From contig JAQWOH010000043.1 of the NCBI GenBank assembly GCA_029245955.1, positions 124,001 to 188,000 of the forward strand: a DNA stretch of 64,000 bases. Direction: 5' to 3'. The DNA is from Fuerstiella sp. GTDB taxonomy: Bacteria; Planctomycetota; Planctomycetia; Planctomycetales; Planctomycetaceae. The position numbers were made by a program, and so were the translations under genes. Shown piece by piece: positions 45,801-53,632 of this stretch. Positions within the stretch are counted from its first letter, which is position 1, and each line of letters begins with the position of its first letter. The notes beneath the pieces are model-generated. The model did no database searches. It saw only the letters and a program-made list of their open reading frames with translations, and was not told where the DNA came from.

Positions 45801-46361
45801 AGGGCCGGTCGCCGCGTACAACTCGTTACCGGCAACCGTTCCCACGATCACAGCGATCAGAGTGACCAGCCCGGCCAGTCCGTTTGCGGCCGATAGTTTT
45901 TCTCGCGGAACGATTTCCGGAATGATGCCGAACTTTGCGGTGCTCAGCAATGCACTTTGAGTCCCCATCAGAAACAGGACGGTGTACATGACGGTCAGGT
46001 TGCTCAGCCAGATGGAAAGCAGCCCCAGAAGCATAATGATGGCTTCGGCGACCTTGAGCCAGATGGTGGAACTGCGTTTACTGAACCGATCCGCCACCCA
46101 TCCCGACCACGGTGCAAATACGATGAACGGTAAAATGAAACATCCCAGCCCCAGCGAAAGTACTGTCGCTTCATTGGCTTCGCGCTGAGCATCGGTAAGA
46201 TCAACAGCTTTGGTGAACTGATACTTCGCGATCGGAACAATCAGCCAACGAAACATGTTGTCGTTGACGGCAGTGAGAAAACTCATCACCAGATAACCGA
46301 CAAACGACGGAGACCTGAGAAATCGCTGATCGCAGTGATTCGATTCGTCGAACGAAGTCAT
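42870..46361 (-). CDS. LplT-like MFS / PlsC acyltransferase / acyl-ACP ligase fusion (Aas-like)
   Basis: 1163 residues in three parts. Residues 1-400 are a 10-12 segment MFS transporter like lysophospholipid flippase LplT (GYLVMSFLTAVNDNMFRW at the start). Residues 440-625 are a PlsC acyltransferase with NHVTWIDGV (NHxxxxD) and FAEGQISRTGELLKFERG. Residues 650-1163 are an AMP-forming ligase with VIFTSGSTGQPKGVML, AYGITELSP and DGWYDTGDIAKMD. In E. coli LplT and the Aas acyltransferase-ligase are separate; Aas re-acylates lysophosphatidylethanolamine. Fusion of all three links import and re-acylation of lysophospholipids in one chain. A single membrane gene, with no partner nearby. Confidence 0.9.
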   Translation of the reverse strand: MTSFDESNHCDQRFLRSPSFVGYLVMSFLTAVNDNMFRWLIVPIAKYQFTKAVDLTDAQREANEATVLSLGLGCFILPFIVFAPWSGWVADRFSKRSSTIWLKVAEAIIMLLGLLSIWLSNLTVMYTVLFLMGTQSALLSTAKFGIIPEIVPREKLSAANGLAGLVTLIAVIVGTVAGNELYAATGPDGLSHLWISATALLGVAVAGIAASIMITHVQPANPGIRFPANPVTASWRDFRLLILDRAILRVSLGIAFFWSLASLAQLNIDTFVNLNLRMSQQEVGQYLAVLSIGVGVGSILAGFWSGGRVELGMVPLGAVMMAVACLLAFLCGSSWWLFGMSLVLIGVGGGLFNVPLNAYVQDRSPHESLGAILAAGHQLTAVGILLVSGLFPVLRNGLGCTADQIFLIAGLGTLPIAMYVVWLIPQATIRFVVWLLSRTVYRVRTYGVENIPERGPALLVVNHVTWIDGVLILLASSRPIRMIAYADYVQGGVIGWLSKLFQIIPIKSGEGPKALVKSLNTARDALKNGEIVCIFAEGQISRTGELLKFERGMIKILKGTDAPVLPVYLDELWGSIFSYQGGKFFWKKPKHWPYPVTINFGTLMPREDVTDVEVVRQKVLDLKDASASRRKDRNMIPAVRFIRQCRLAWRRTKIADSAGADLTGGRLLTGALAFRKLLLDSVLQPDDKMVGLLLPPSAGGAVANVAVSMAGRVSVNLNYTLTVDVVNFCIKEAGVKRVITSRKFMEKMPMDLDAELVYMEDLKEQIGPLAKVKAMAVARLMPLSMLTNKLGLQNAKPDDLMTVIFTSGSTGQPKGVMLSHNNIISNLDAAGQMLHLDNTDVILGVLPFFHSFGFTVCMWLPCCMPPGAVYHFNPLDSRMVGRLVEKHKVTIIAATPTFLKSYMKRCTVDQIKSVNLALLGAEKMPPELRVAWNEKYGFEPTEAYGITELSPAAALNVPDNRSGRSGADSRNRVGTVGQAIYNTEAAIFHPETEERLGANEEGLLRIKGPNVMLGYLNRPEKTAEVMKDGWYDTGDIAKMDDDGFIEITGRQSRFSKIGGEMVPHILIEQELTRIIDDDLADEPEILCAVSAVPDAKKGERLIVLHKPFSKPVKQVLDELQQAGLPNLWIPSMDSFLELEHIPLLGTGKLDLKAAKDVALENFG

Positions 46362-46544
46362 TCCATTTCCCGAGGAAGAACGCCAAGCCAGGGACGGCCG
46401 TGACCAAGGAGTGTACCTCGGAACGAATAAACGTGCCAGGCGAAAGGATTCAGGCTACACTTCGACCTGACAGGATCACCTGTTAGGATCACGGTTGTTC
46501 GACGGTTATTAAGAAACACTGCCGTTTTCCTGTCAACAGCCGCC

Positions 46545-46967
46545 ATGTCCACCGCCAACTCCGAAACCACTGACCAGGACGCGATCGTATTCTTCGATGG
46601 TGTGTGCGGACTGTGCAATCATGCGATCAACTTTTTCTTATCCCGAGACCGACAGAGGGTCCTGAAGTTTGCGCCGCTGCAGGGAAAAACAGCGGCAGCC
46701 CTGGTTCCGGATACAGTTCGGAAAAACCTGAACACCTTCGTTTTTTCAGATAACGGACGCCTGTACTATCGCTCAGGTGCGATGGCCAGAATCCTGATGC
46801 GGATCGGTGGCCCTTGGCGTATACTGGGGGCGATGTTGTGGCTGATCCCGTGGCCAGTACGTGACGCCGGTTACCGAATCGTGGCCTCCCTTCGATATAA
46901 GTTGTTTGGCAAACATGAATCCTGCCGACTGCCCACTCCCGAAGAACGAAGCCGGTTTCTCGACTGA
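46545..46967 (+). CDS. DCC-family thiol-disulfide oxidoreductase (DUF393)
   Basis: 140 residues. Residues 14-25 read IVFFDGVCGLCN with the DGxCxLC motif that gives the family its name, followed by NHAINFFLSRDRQRVLKFAPLQ (first residues), an SDNGRLYYRSGAMARILMRIGG segment (split here for length) and a conserved Trp-rich helix WRILGAMLWLIPWPVRD. Known for the family: thioredoxin-like fold with a redox Cys pair, substrate unknown. It is 4 bases upstream of a small membrane protein, suggesting cotranscription. Confidence 0.9.
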   Translation: MSTANSETTDQDAIVFFDGVCGLCNHAINFFLSRDRQRVLKFAPLQGKTAAALVPDTVRKNLNTFVFSDNGRLYYRSGAMARILMRIGGPWRILGAMLWLIPWPVRDAGYRIVASLRYKLFGKHESCRLPTPEERSRFLD

Positions 46968-46971
46968 CGAT

Positions 46972-47223
46972 ATGGGATCGGTCAACGATCTTGACCCGGC
47001 TTCAAGACGTGATCGCCGCATCAGTATTGTGCTGTCCGGCTTCGCGTTCGTTGTCAGCTATGTGATTACGGCAGGCCCGGCAGTTTTCATGGTCCGGCAG
47101 TTTGACATGCCGACATTCGGCGTCCTTGTTAATGCACTGTACGCGCCGCTGGTTTTCCTTGTGAAGGCCAACGTTCCCGTGATAGCCCCACTCATTAAAG
47201 CCTGGGTGTCGCTGTTTCAGTAG
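46972..47223 (+). CDS. small membrane protein, unknown function
   Basis: 83 residues from ATG 46972, 4 bases after the DCC gene; an ATG at 46915 would add 19 residues overlapping that gene. A charged N-terminus (DLDPASRRDRR) precedes one clear membrane segment (ISIVLSGFAFVVSYVITAGPA) and a second near LYAPLVFLVKANVPVIAPL. No family recognised. Cotranscription with the thiol oxidoreductase is the only hint at its role. Confidence 0.6.
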   Translation: MGSVNDLDPASRRDRRISIVLSGFAFVVSYVITAGPAVFMVRQFDMPTFGVLVNALYAPLVFLVKANVPVIAPLIKAWVSLFQ

Positions 47224-47657
47224 TGCACGCCCTCAATCCGTTCGAGTGTGGCTGCGTCAGTCAGGGACACACAGATCGGCAGATCGCCCCCGAGACGAAT
47301 CGGGCGACTGGCGGGGCGCAGAACCCAACCAGCAAGGTGACCGTTCTGATTTACCTTCCGCCTGACTTTTACTTCAGTTGTCTGCGCCAGCAACCAAAGC
47401 CGCCTCCACCTGAGACCGTACAGCCTTCCCGCACTCCTGTGTCTCAAACTCACTGATTGACATGCTGCCGCGTTGCGTCTAACGTACCGCTGATGCATGC
47501 GCCGTGCTAATCCGGCTAGGTCCCGCCTCCTGCTGCGTTGGTCTGCAGTTTTCCTCACTGCAAGTCACACGCCCGGTCGTTCCTCGCGTTAAGCAGAACA
47601 CGGGAACCGAAGTTTCGGTAACTTATTCATGTGACACCTCAGCAAATGGATCCTGAC
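47224..47657. other. intergenic region with a possible gene remnant
   Basis: The plus strand has no convincing frame. On the minus strand, ATG 47463 opens MSISEFETQECGKAV, and after a one-base shift the protein-like stretch NGHLAGWVLRPASRPIR continues to a stop at 47217. This may be a small decayed gene or chance. No RNA gene or terminator was recognised. Confidence 0.3.
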
Positions 47658-48650
47658 ATGAGGAAACTCATAAATTCGATTGTTGTTCTTCTGACCCTGG
47701 TGATCACAACCGGCGATGTGTCTGCAGATCCGTGGGCGCAACAGATGGTGGCTGCAAAGAAGATTAACTTCGGTGTCATTGCAACGGGGTCTGAGGCGAA
47801 AAAACTGATTGAAGTAAAAAATGTGTACCCTGACATGGTGCACATATCTGACGTCACCACGACCTGTGGGTGCTCCGCCGCAACGACCGGGAAACAAACG
47901 CTTCAGCCAGGTGAATCGACACATGTTCAGGTACAGATGAACACACAGAAGTTCTCCAGGCGAAAAGACTCGAACCTGATCATCAAGTTTGACAGCCCTC
48001 GATTCGCTGAGGTCCGAATTCCTATTACGGCCTACATTCGGACGGACGTCGTGATCTCACCGGGGCTGCTGAAATTCGGCGAGGTCCAGGCCGGTACCGA
48101 AGGCACCGCAGTTGTCGAAATCGCGTACGCCGGTCGTGCCGACTGGAACATTGTCGATATCAAGTTCGGCAACAAGAATATGAAGGCGACCCTCAGTCCT
48201 CCTCAGCGTTCAGCGGGACTGGTCAGGTTCAAGCTGACCATGACCTTGAACGACAGTGCAAAAGCGGCTCCAATCCGCGACCTCGTGACGATTGTGACCA
48301 ACGACCAGACGAATCCTTATGTGCCACTGATGGTAGAAGGCACGGTATCGTCTGAATTCACAGTGGTGCCTCAGACGGTCGATGTCGGCGTTGTACCAGC
48401 GGGCAGAACCGCGAGGAAGCAGATCGTTGTCAAAGGAAGGACACCTTTCACGATCGAATCTGTCGATTGCGAAGGCATGGCCGACTGTTTCAAGGCCACA
48501 ATCGGAAAAGAGCCTCGGATAATTCATTCCGTGCCGCTCGACTTCGTTGCCCCCAGTCGACCGGGAAGGTTTTCTGAACAGCTTGTCGTAAAGATCAGCG
48601 GTCGTCAGGAACTTCTTCGACTAAACGTCACCGGCATGATCGTTAACTAA
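47658..48650 (+). CDS. DUF1573 protein, exported
   Basis: 330 residues from ATG 47658; an upstream in-frame GTG at 47631 would add nine. Signal peptide near residues 1-23 (SIVVLLTLVITTGDVSA). DUF1573 core: NFGVIATGSEAKKLIEVKN, the Cys pair in TTTCGCSAATTG, then GESTHVQVQMNTQKFSRR. Two further Ig-like beta domains follow, with FGEVQAGTEGTAVVEIAY and DVGVVPAGRTARKQIVVKG. Function is unknown; the family is abundant in planctomycetes and Bacteroidota, often with secreted oxidoreductases. It converges with the lipoprotein gene, with 16 bases between stops. Confidence 0.85.
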   Translation: MRKLINSIVVLLTLVITTGDVSADPWAQQMVAAKKINFGVIATGSEAKKLIEVKNVYPDMVHISDVTTTCGCSAATTGKQTLQPGESTHVQVQMNTQKFSRRKDSNLIIKFDSPRFAEVRIPITAYIRTDVVISPGLLKFGEVQAGTEGTAVVEIAYAGRADWNIVDIKFGNKNMKATLSPPQRSAGLVRFKLTMTLNDSAKAAPIRDLVTIVTNDQTNPYVPLMVEGTVSSEFTVVPQTVDVGVVPAGRTARKQIVVKGRTPFTIESVDCEGMADCFKATIGKEPRIIHSVPLDFVAPSRPGRFSEQLVVKISGRQELLRLNVTGMIVN

Positions 48651-48666
48651 GCTGCATGGTGCAGGG

Positions 48667-50094
48667 TTATTCGCTGCTCGCGAGCACACTGACCAGTGAT
48701 CGTTGAGGGCGAAAGCACAGAACGAATGTGTTACGACCGTCTTCCACATGGACCGAAACCTCGCGCCATTCTGGTTCCGGCGAAGGTGCCAGCGACATGC
48801 CGGCCGCGGCGACCGATGAAACTTCCAGTGTGTGATCACCTTCCGGTAATTCCACCTGAACAACTTCGATGCGTTCCGGCAGCAGATGCAGATGTCGCGT
48901 ATCGGGTTTTTCCAGTGCCTCCCAGGCAATACCGCCCAGATTCAGCAAGAGGTCCGTGCCTGAACCACCTGTCACCGCCATCTGATCCTTGGCGGCGTAC
49001 ACAGCCCCTTTCTTGACGATTCGCCGCGATACGGCTCGGGCTATCTGATTGTTGCGGCCGGCGTCATAGGAATCCCACGCGGCCTGATTCAGATCAACCA
49101 GCACACGGCTGCGGACAGACGCTTGCCCGTCTCGGGCATGCCGAACAACGGTCGTCAGTGGATGCGTGCTGACCCTCGTCGCGGGCCTGGCAATCTGTAC
49201 CGGTGCAACCGTCGGCGGCAACGTGTGTTCACCCGCAGCACTAAGAATCTGATCTGCGATCAGCAGTGCTGCCGACGTCGGCGCTGCTCGTTCCGGCAGC
49301 CAGTCCGTAACGCGACCAGCAAAGGTAATGACATGCACAACGCCATTCCCCTGCTGACTGTTCGTACCAAAGCTGGCGTTGATAATCGGAGATGGCTTAC
49401 TGACCATGACTTCGTCCGATGACGACAACCAGTAGCTGACCTGATGAATGGCTCGCTGCGTGATGTCCGCGTCCATCGGATTTTCGGACCGTATGGCAGC
49501 ATGCAGGTACGCCGAAAATGCATTCGCGGAAAAGCGTGGCGGTGCCATGCCCCCCTGACTTTGTTCAGAGTGGCCCAGCGCATTCACTTCAGGCTCTGTC
49601 TGTAATGTGCTTAATTCCTGACGGTTCCCTGCCAGCTTCTCCGTCGTCTGAGCGGCATAGGCGAAGGCGTCCTGCCGATTGCCCATCAGACTGGATAGAA
49701 TCAGTAGGTTATCCACCATTCGCTGCTCGAATTCGCGACCGGACCATGCGACAGCCTTGTCATCGGTCATCAGGGCAGCCGCCTGTTCGCGAAGATCCTT
49801 CTGACGCAGAAAGTCCAGACGTTTGCGACTCTCTCGAAACGCTCCCTCTGAACTGGTCGGCTGGCCGGTCATCAGCAGCGTCAGCGCCCGATCGATCGCA
49901 ATCACCTCAATGTCCGCACCGCGCGCCTCAGCGGCCTTGTCAAATTCCGCCAACGCAGCTTCCGGAGTCCCGTTGTCGACTCGGGCAACGGCTGCAAGCT
50001 GATGTCTGGCGGCTGTTCTGCAACCACCGTTCAGCAGCAGCACGATGCAGAAAAGTCCCGTGCAGAACAATGACAGAGATTTGTAAGTTCGCAT
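48667..50094 (-). CDS. lipoprotein of COG3014-like type
   Basis: 475 residues from ATG 50094 (ATG 50160 would add 22 and hide the signal peptide). Lipobox in VLLLNGGCRT near residue 24. TPR-like helices in 35-190 (NGTPEAALAEFDKAAEARG; FEQRMVDNLLILSSLMGNRQ) are followed by a long beta/alpha part and a C-terminal beta domain (EWREVSVHVEDGRNTFVLC). This plan recalls COG3014 lipoproteins that sit beside lpoB in gamma-proteobacteria (from memory). It is the second gene after the LpoB-like gene, with 141 bases between. Envelope role inferred. Confidence 0.55.
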   Translation of the reverse strand: MRTYKSLSLFCTGLFCIVLLLNGGCRTAARHQLAAVARVDNGTPEAALAEFDKAAEARGADIEVIAIDRALTLLMTGQPTSSEGAFRESRKRLDFLRQKDLREQAAALMTDDKAVAWSGREFEQRMVDNLLILSSLMGNRQDAFAYAAQTTEKLAGNRQELSTLQTEPEVNALGHSEQSQGGMAPPRFSANAFSAYLHAAIRSENPMDADITQRAIHQVSYWLSSSDEVMVSKPSPIINASFGTNSQQGNGVVHVITFAGRVTDWLPERAAPTSAALLIADQILSAAGEHTLPPTVAPVQIARPATRVSTHPLTTVVRHARDGQASVRSRVLVDLNQAAWDSYDAGRNNQIARAVSRRIVKKGAVYAAKDQMAVTGGSGTDLLLNLGGIAWEALEKPDTRHLHLLPERIEVVQVELPEGDHTLEVSSVAAAGMSLAPSPEPEWREVSVHVEDGRNTFVLCFRPQRSLVSVLASSE

Positions 50095-50235
50095 TGAAAG
50101 CAGGTAGCCCTTGCCCCCTGCAATGTCAGACGGGGCAGAAAAGTCGTGTACGTTTCTCATCGTCGCAACGCCGCCGGATCTTGCGCGGCCCCTGAACAGC
50201 TCAAGGCAAGACCGAGCCGGGCCCGCTAATAATGT

Positions 50236-50898
50236 TTATTTTCCGTAGTGACGCAGTTCACCAAGCTTTGATTTGTGATAGCCCTTTCGCAGCGTCGCAC
50301 GTTCCTTAAGAGATTCACCGGAATGAATATCCAGCAGTTCCAGAGTCAACAGGTAATCTCGCTGATAATCCTTGTTGCTGCGGGTCGTCCCGGACGTAAT
50401 CTGAGCGAACAGCAGATAATCAAAGGGCTGATCGGTACGCTCCAGCACGGCCTGCAATTGACGCTGCTTCTCCGGCAGCACCAGAACGTCCGGACGGCAG
50501 CGGCATTCCGCCATGGCAGCCTCAACGTAACGACGACTGATCATGCGAAACTGGTCCGACTGGCCGATCAATGCATCGATGTGTTCGTAAATCTGCTCAC
50601 GAAAATCACCGACTTCCTCGATGCTGCGGTTTTCTACGCCCACGAAGCAGACATTTCGCACCGGCTGACCATCGGATTCCGTAAAGGACACGGTCCTGAC
50701 GTCGGTGCAGGCTCTACCCAGCATGCGCGCGACGGATTCATCGATCAGCGGCTTCCACGTCTCTGCGCCCGCCTCATGACTGCCAACCATGTCCTGATCT
50801 GTCTTGTTCAGGACATGAGCATGCTGTCGACCTCGACAACCACAAAACAGCACGACAGCAGTGAGTGCGGCCGTTGCAGCCGGGTGTAACTTGTTCAT
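50236..50898 (-). CDS. LpoB-like lipoprotein
   Basis: 220 residues from ATG 50898; a TTG at 50919 would add seven. Lipobox VLFCGC near residue 20. Residues 50-200 show the LpoB/FlgO-like pattern: a strand with NVCFVGVENRSIEEVG, a helix FREQIYEHIDALIGQSD, FRMISRRYVEAAMAE, and a closing strand pair YLLFAQITSG and YLLTLELLDIHSGE. LpoB in E. coli activates the class A synthase PBP1B from the outer membrane. Whether a penicillin-binding protein partner exists in this organism is not known from this window. Upstream of a COG3014-like lipoprotein. Confidence 0.65.
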   Translation of the reverse strand: MNKLHPAATAALTAVVLFCGCRGRQHAHVLNKTDQDMVGSHEAGAETWKPLIDESVARMLGRACTDVRTVSFTESDGQPVRNVCFVGVENRSIEEVGDFREQIYEHIDALIGQSDQFRMISRRYVEAAMAECRCRPDVLVLPEKQRQLQAVLERTDQPFDYLLFAQITSGTTRSNKDYQRDYLLTLELLDIHSGESLKERATLRKGYHKSKLGELRHYGK

Positions 50899-51014
50899 GT
50901 GTTCGATCCATCGAACCAAGGGACAGTAAGATCAGTTCGCGTAGATTACGCTGGCCGTACAATCGAGCCAATATGATCTTCGGCGTGCAATATGGGTTGG
51001 AAACACCGCGCATG

Positions 51015-51044
51015 AAAAAAGGATCCCGGTCGTGACCGAAATCC
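51015..51044 (-). terminator. intrinsic terminator
   Basis: On the minus strand GGATTTCGGTC pairs with GACCGGGATCC (two G-T wobbles) around a 2-base turn or short loop, and TTTTTT follows. It lies 46 bases after the stop of the 133-residue protein gene and isolates it from the LpoB-like gene. Confidence 0.85.
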
Positions 51045-51089
51045 TCAGGAGAAGTTTTCGTGTGAGTACTTACAGCATAGGTGTTTACG

Positions 51090-51491
51090 TCAGATCAGTT
51101 CAGAGAAAGCCTCGGTTGAAGATATTGTCAGCTCCGCTGACGGCAATGCGATCCTCAGTTCGTATTCACTTTCACCACCGAGTTTTTCGGCAAGATCTGC
51201 CAGTTCGTCACTGCCCATGCTGCGATAGCAACTCGACAACTCGCTCCACGCGAAACGACGCACGGGAGACGGCATCATACGGGCCGCAGCTTCGAGATGC
51301 GGAATAGCCATGTCTTCATCTCCCGAACGTTTCAGGGCAATTCCCAGTAACAGTCGGCGTGGCCCTTCCAGCGGACCAGCGCTGTCGACCTTCTCAAGTT
51401 CCGTCACAGCTCGGTGTGGCATATTGAGTTCCATGTAGCCATCCGCAGCGACCAGTCGGCGAATAATTTTGGGAGTGACCTGAGTTCTCAC
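51090..51491 (-). CDS. small TPR-like protein
   Basis: 133 residues from GTG 51491, chosen for a strong AAGGAG site 7 bases upstream; the frame runs back to 51638 but that part is not protein-like. Helical pairs are visible: DGYMELNMPHRAVTELEKVD, LLLGIALKRSGDEDMAIPHL and FAWSELSSCYRSMGSDELAD, i.e. about three TPR-like units without signal peptide or membrane segment. A cytoplasmic adaptor is the likely role. A terminator lies directly after it. Confidence 0.7.
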   Translation of the reverse strand: MRTQVTPKIIRRLVAADGYMELNMPHRAVTELEKVDSAGPLEGPRRLLLGIALKRSGDEDMAIPHLEAAARMMPSPVRRFAWSELSSCYRSMGSDELADLAEKLGGESEYELRIALPSAELTISSTEAFSELI

Positions 51492-52199
51492 CGCATTTCT
51501 CCTTTTCACATTGATTCCTGTCGAACGATTAATGTCTCGTTCTGATGACAAGTATTCGCAAGTGTCGCGCCAAAGATGCTGAAAACTTTCACACATTTCC
51601 ATAACTCCATTGCACCAAACATCTTCCACCTGACCCAAACCACCACTAATCAGGTAGTCGACACTGCCAAAAACTACAATTCGATACGTTCACGAAGGTC
51701 GTTTTCTGCAATTCCCAGGGCACTCGAACAGCGAATGTGCCGATTTTACAACGCTTCAGCGTGATCATTGGCAGCCGAATGGCTGGGAAGCCGAGTTTGC
51801 CCCTCTCAGAATTCCATTACTTTGCGTATGGACAGAAGTCTCACTTCAGAATTGAATTGTGACGTTTCGCAACGATCCTGGTGCAGATTGCATTCCTGTT
51901 CAGACCTGCCGAATTCGGCACCTTCATCGTTCCAAGCTTTGGCTTGAAACTGCGTTAAGGGGCATTCAGTGACTTTGAGCCACCCGAAATAAGACGACGC
52001 AGTACGATTGTCCTCAGACGATTCCTGACACCGAGTTGAAAGTCCGAACAGAACAAAGACTACAGCTCGTATCGTATTGCGGCAGTGTCGTCCCCGACAC
52101 ATGGAGTCTGAACTGCACGATTTCTGTAATCGAATTGAGGATTTGAGAACTCCAATTTTCAGACACATCCTCTCGTAACGACACTTCAAAAGCAGTTTC
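51492..52199. other. intergenic region upstream of the WecA-like gene
   Basis: Only short frames are present, including a minus-strand one at 51806-52264 that is mostly antisense to the WecA-like start and lacks protein-like composition. No RNA gene, repeat or clear promoter pair was recognised. Confidence 0.45.
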
Positions 52200-53369
52200 A
52201 TGTTCACTTTTGCAGCAGCAGGATTTGGCGCCGCGTTCATCACGTCGCTCCTGCTCACCCCCATGATTCGCCGGCTGGCTCCACCTATGGGACTGGTCGA
52301 TCAGCCAGGGCTGCGAAAAGTCCACGTGACACCGACTCCCATGGGTGGCGGGATCGCCGTGCTTCTGGGATTACTTGTGCCAATTCTGCTGGTGGTCTTT
52401 GCCGGCGACCTGATCAGACTGGCTCCTGCGGCGCTGGCAGAACTTCGATCCGGCATCAGCGGTGACATGGTTCTGCGTCAGCAGGCGATCGGCATTATGG
52501 TCGGAGCTGTCGTACTGTTCACAATGGGACTGGCCGATGATCGCTGGAATCTGTCATGGCGACTGCGGCTTGGCGTTCAGGTGCTGGTGGCGCTGGGCGT
52601 AACTCAGTCCGGAGTGCGAGCGACAGTCTTCGTCGCTCAGCCCTGGATTGGCGTCATGATCACGGTGTTGTGGATCATGGTGCTGACAAATGCGATGAAC
52701 TTTCTGGACAACATGGACGGACTGTCGGCGGGAATCGGAGTCATTGCGAGTCTGCTTTCGGTTGGAATTCTTCTGCTTATGGTGCCGCAGCCGCATTGGG
52801 CGGTGGCGTTTGGTCTGCTGCTGCTGGCAGGATCACTCAGCGGATTTCTGTGCTGGAACCGCCCGCCTGCTTCCATTTTCATGGGTGACAGCGGAAGCAA
52901 CCTGGTTGGTTTTCTACTGGCAACGCTGACCGTCAGCGGAACGTTTTATCAAGTCGAGACCTCCGGCAGCCGGCACGTGATCCTTGCGCCATTGTGCATT
53001 CTGGCAATCCCACTCTACGATTTCCTGACAGTCATTCTCATTCGACTGAAAGACGGACGCAGCCCGTTTCACGGCGACAAGAGCCATTTTTCGCACAGAC
53101 TGGTGGAACTTGGCTTACGGCCGGCTCGGGCGGTACTGACAATTTACATGGCCACCCTGATGACGGGACTGGGCGGCCTGCTGTTGTATAAGGTTGCAGA
53201 CTGGGCGGGCGCATGGCTGATCATCGCCCTGATCGGCTGTGTGCTGTCGATCGTATCAATTCTGGAAACGGTCGGTCGCCGCTCCATCATCGACGGGCAT
53301 AGTGAGACGACTAGTGCAACAAAAAATGCAAAGACTTCATCTGACGAATCTGCCGAAAGAGTCTCCTGA
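52200..53369 (+). CDS. WecA/TagO-like polyprenyl-phosphate phosphoglycosyl transferase
   Basis: 389 residues with about ten membrane segments. Family motifs: DQPGLRKVHVTPTPMGGG near residue 40, MGLADDRWNLSW, the catalytic loop NAMNFLDNMDGLSAG, FMGDSGSNLVGF, and HGDKSHFSHRLVELGL (the HIHH-like loop). Known reaction: transfer of a sugar phosphate (usually GlcNAc-1-P) to polyprenyl phosphate to start a surface polysaccharide. A Ser/Thr-rich tail follows the last membrane helix. The O-antigen ligase-like gene begins 263 bases downstream on the same strand, consistent with a polysaccharide-export locus. Confidence 0.92.
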   Translation: MFTFAAAGFGAAFITSLLLTPMIRRLAPPMGLVDQPGLRKVHVTPTPMGGGIAVLLGLLVPILLVVFAGDLIRLAPAALAELRSGISGDMVLRQQAIGIMVGAVVLFTMGLADDRWNLSWRLRLGVQVLVALGVTQSGVRATVFVAQPWIGVMITVLWIMVLTNAMNFLDNMDGLSAGIGVIASLLSVGILLLMVPQPHWAVAFGLLLLAGSLSGFLCWNRPPASIFMGDSGSNLVGFLLATLTVSGTFYQVETSGSRHVILAPLCILAIPLYDFLTVILIRLKDGRSPFHGDKSHFSHRLVELGLRPARAVLTIYMATLMTGLGGLLLYKVADWAGAWLIIALIGCVLSIVSILETVGRRSIIDGHSETTSATKNAKTSSDESAERVS

Positions 53370-53632
53370 TGCTGCATAACTCAAAACAGCTGACAGCATT
53401 CGCTTCAGAATTGCCGGCCAGCTTCAGTGGCTCGCTGCCCGGTCGCTTGCGGCAGGGCGGAAGTTCCGTTCATCAGACGATACTTCTCCGGGTGTCAGAT
53501 GTTGACACCTGATTAAATACAGGCCACTCCGAATGTACCCGTTCTGTCAGTGAAAATTCAGACAGGCGACGACTCGTGAAAAGACGTCGCCGCGACCAGC
53601 ATTCCGCACCCTCTGTTCAGATCTCGCTTTGA

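Noticed and set aside
51806-52264. Minus-strand frame of 152 codons
   Set aside because: Its start overlaps the WecA-like gene in antisense, and it lacks a ribosome site, signal peptide and protein-like composition.
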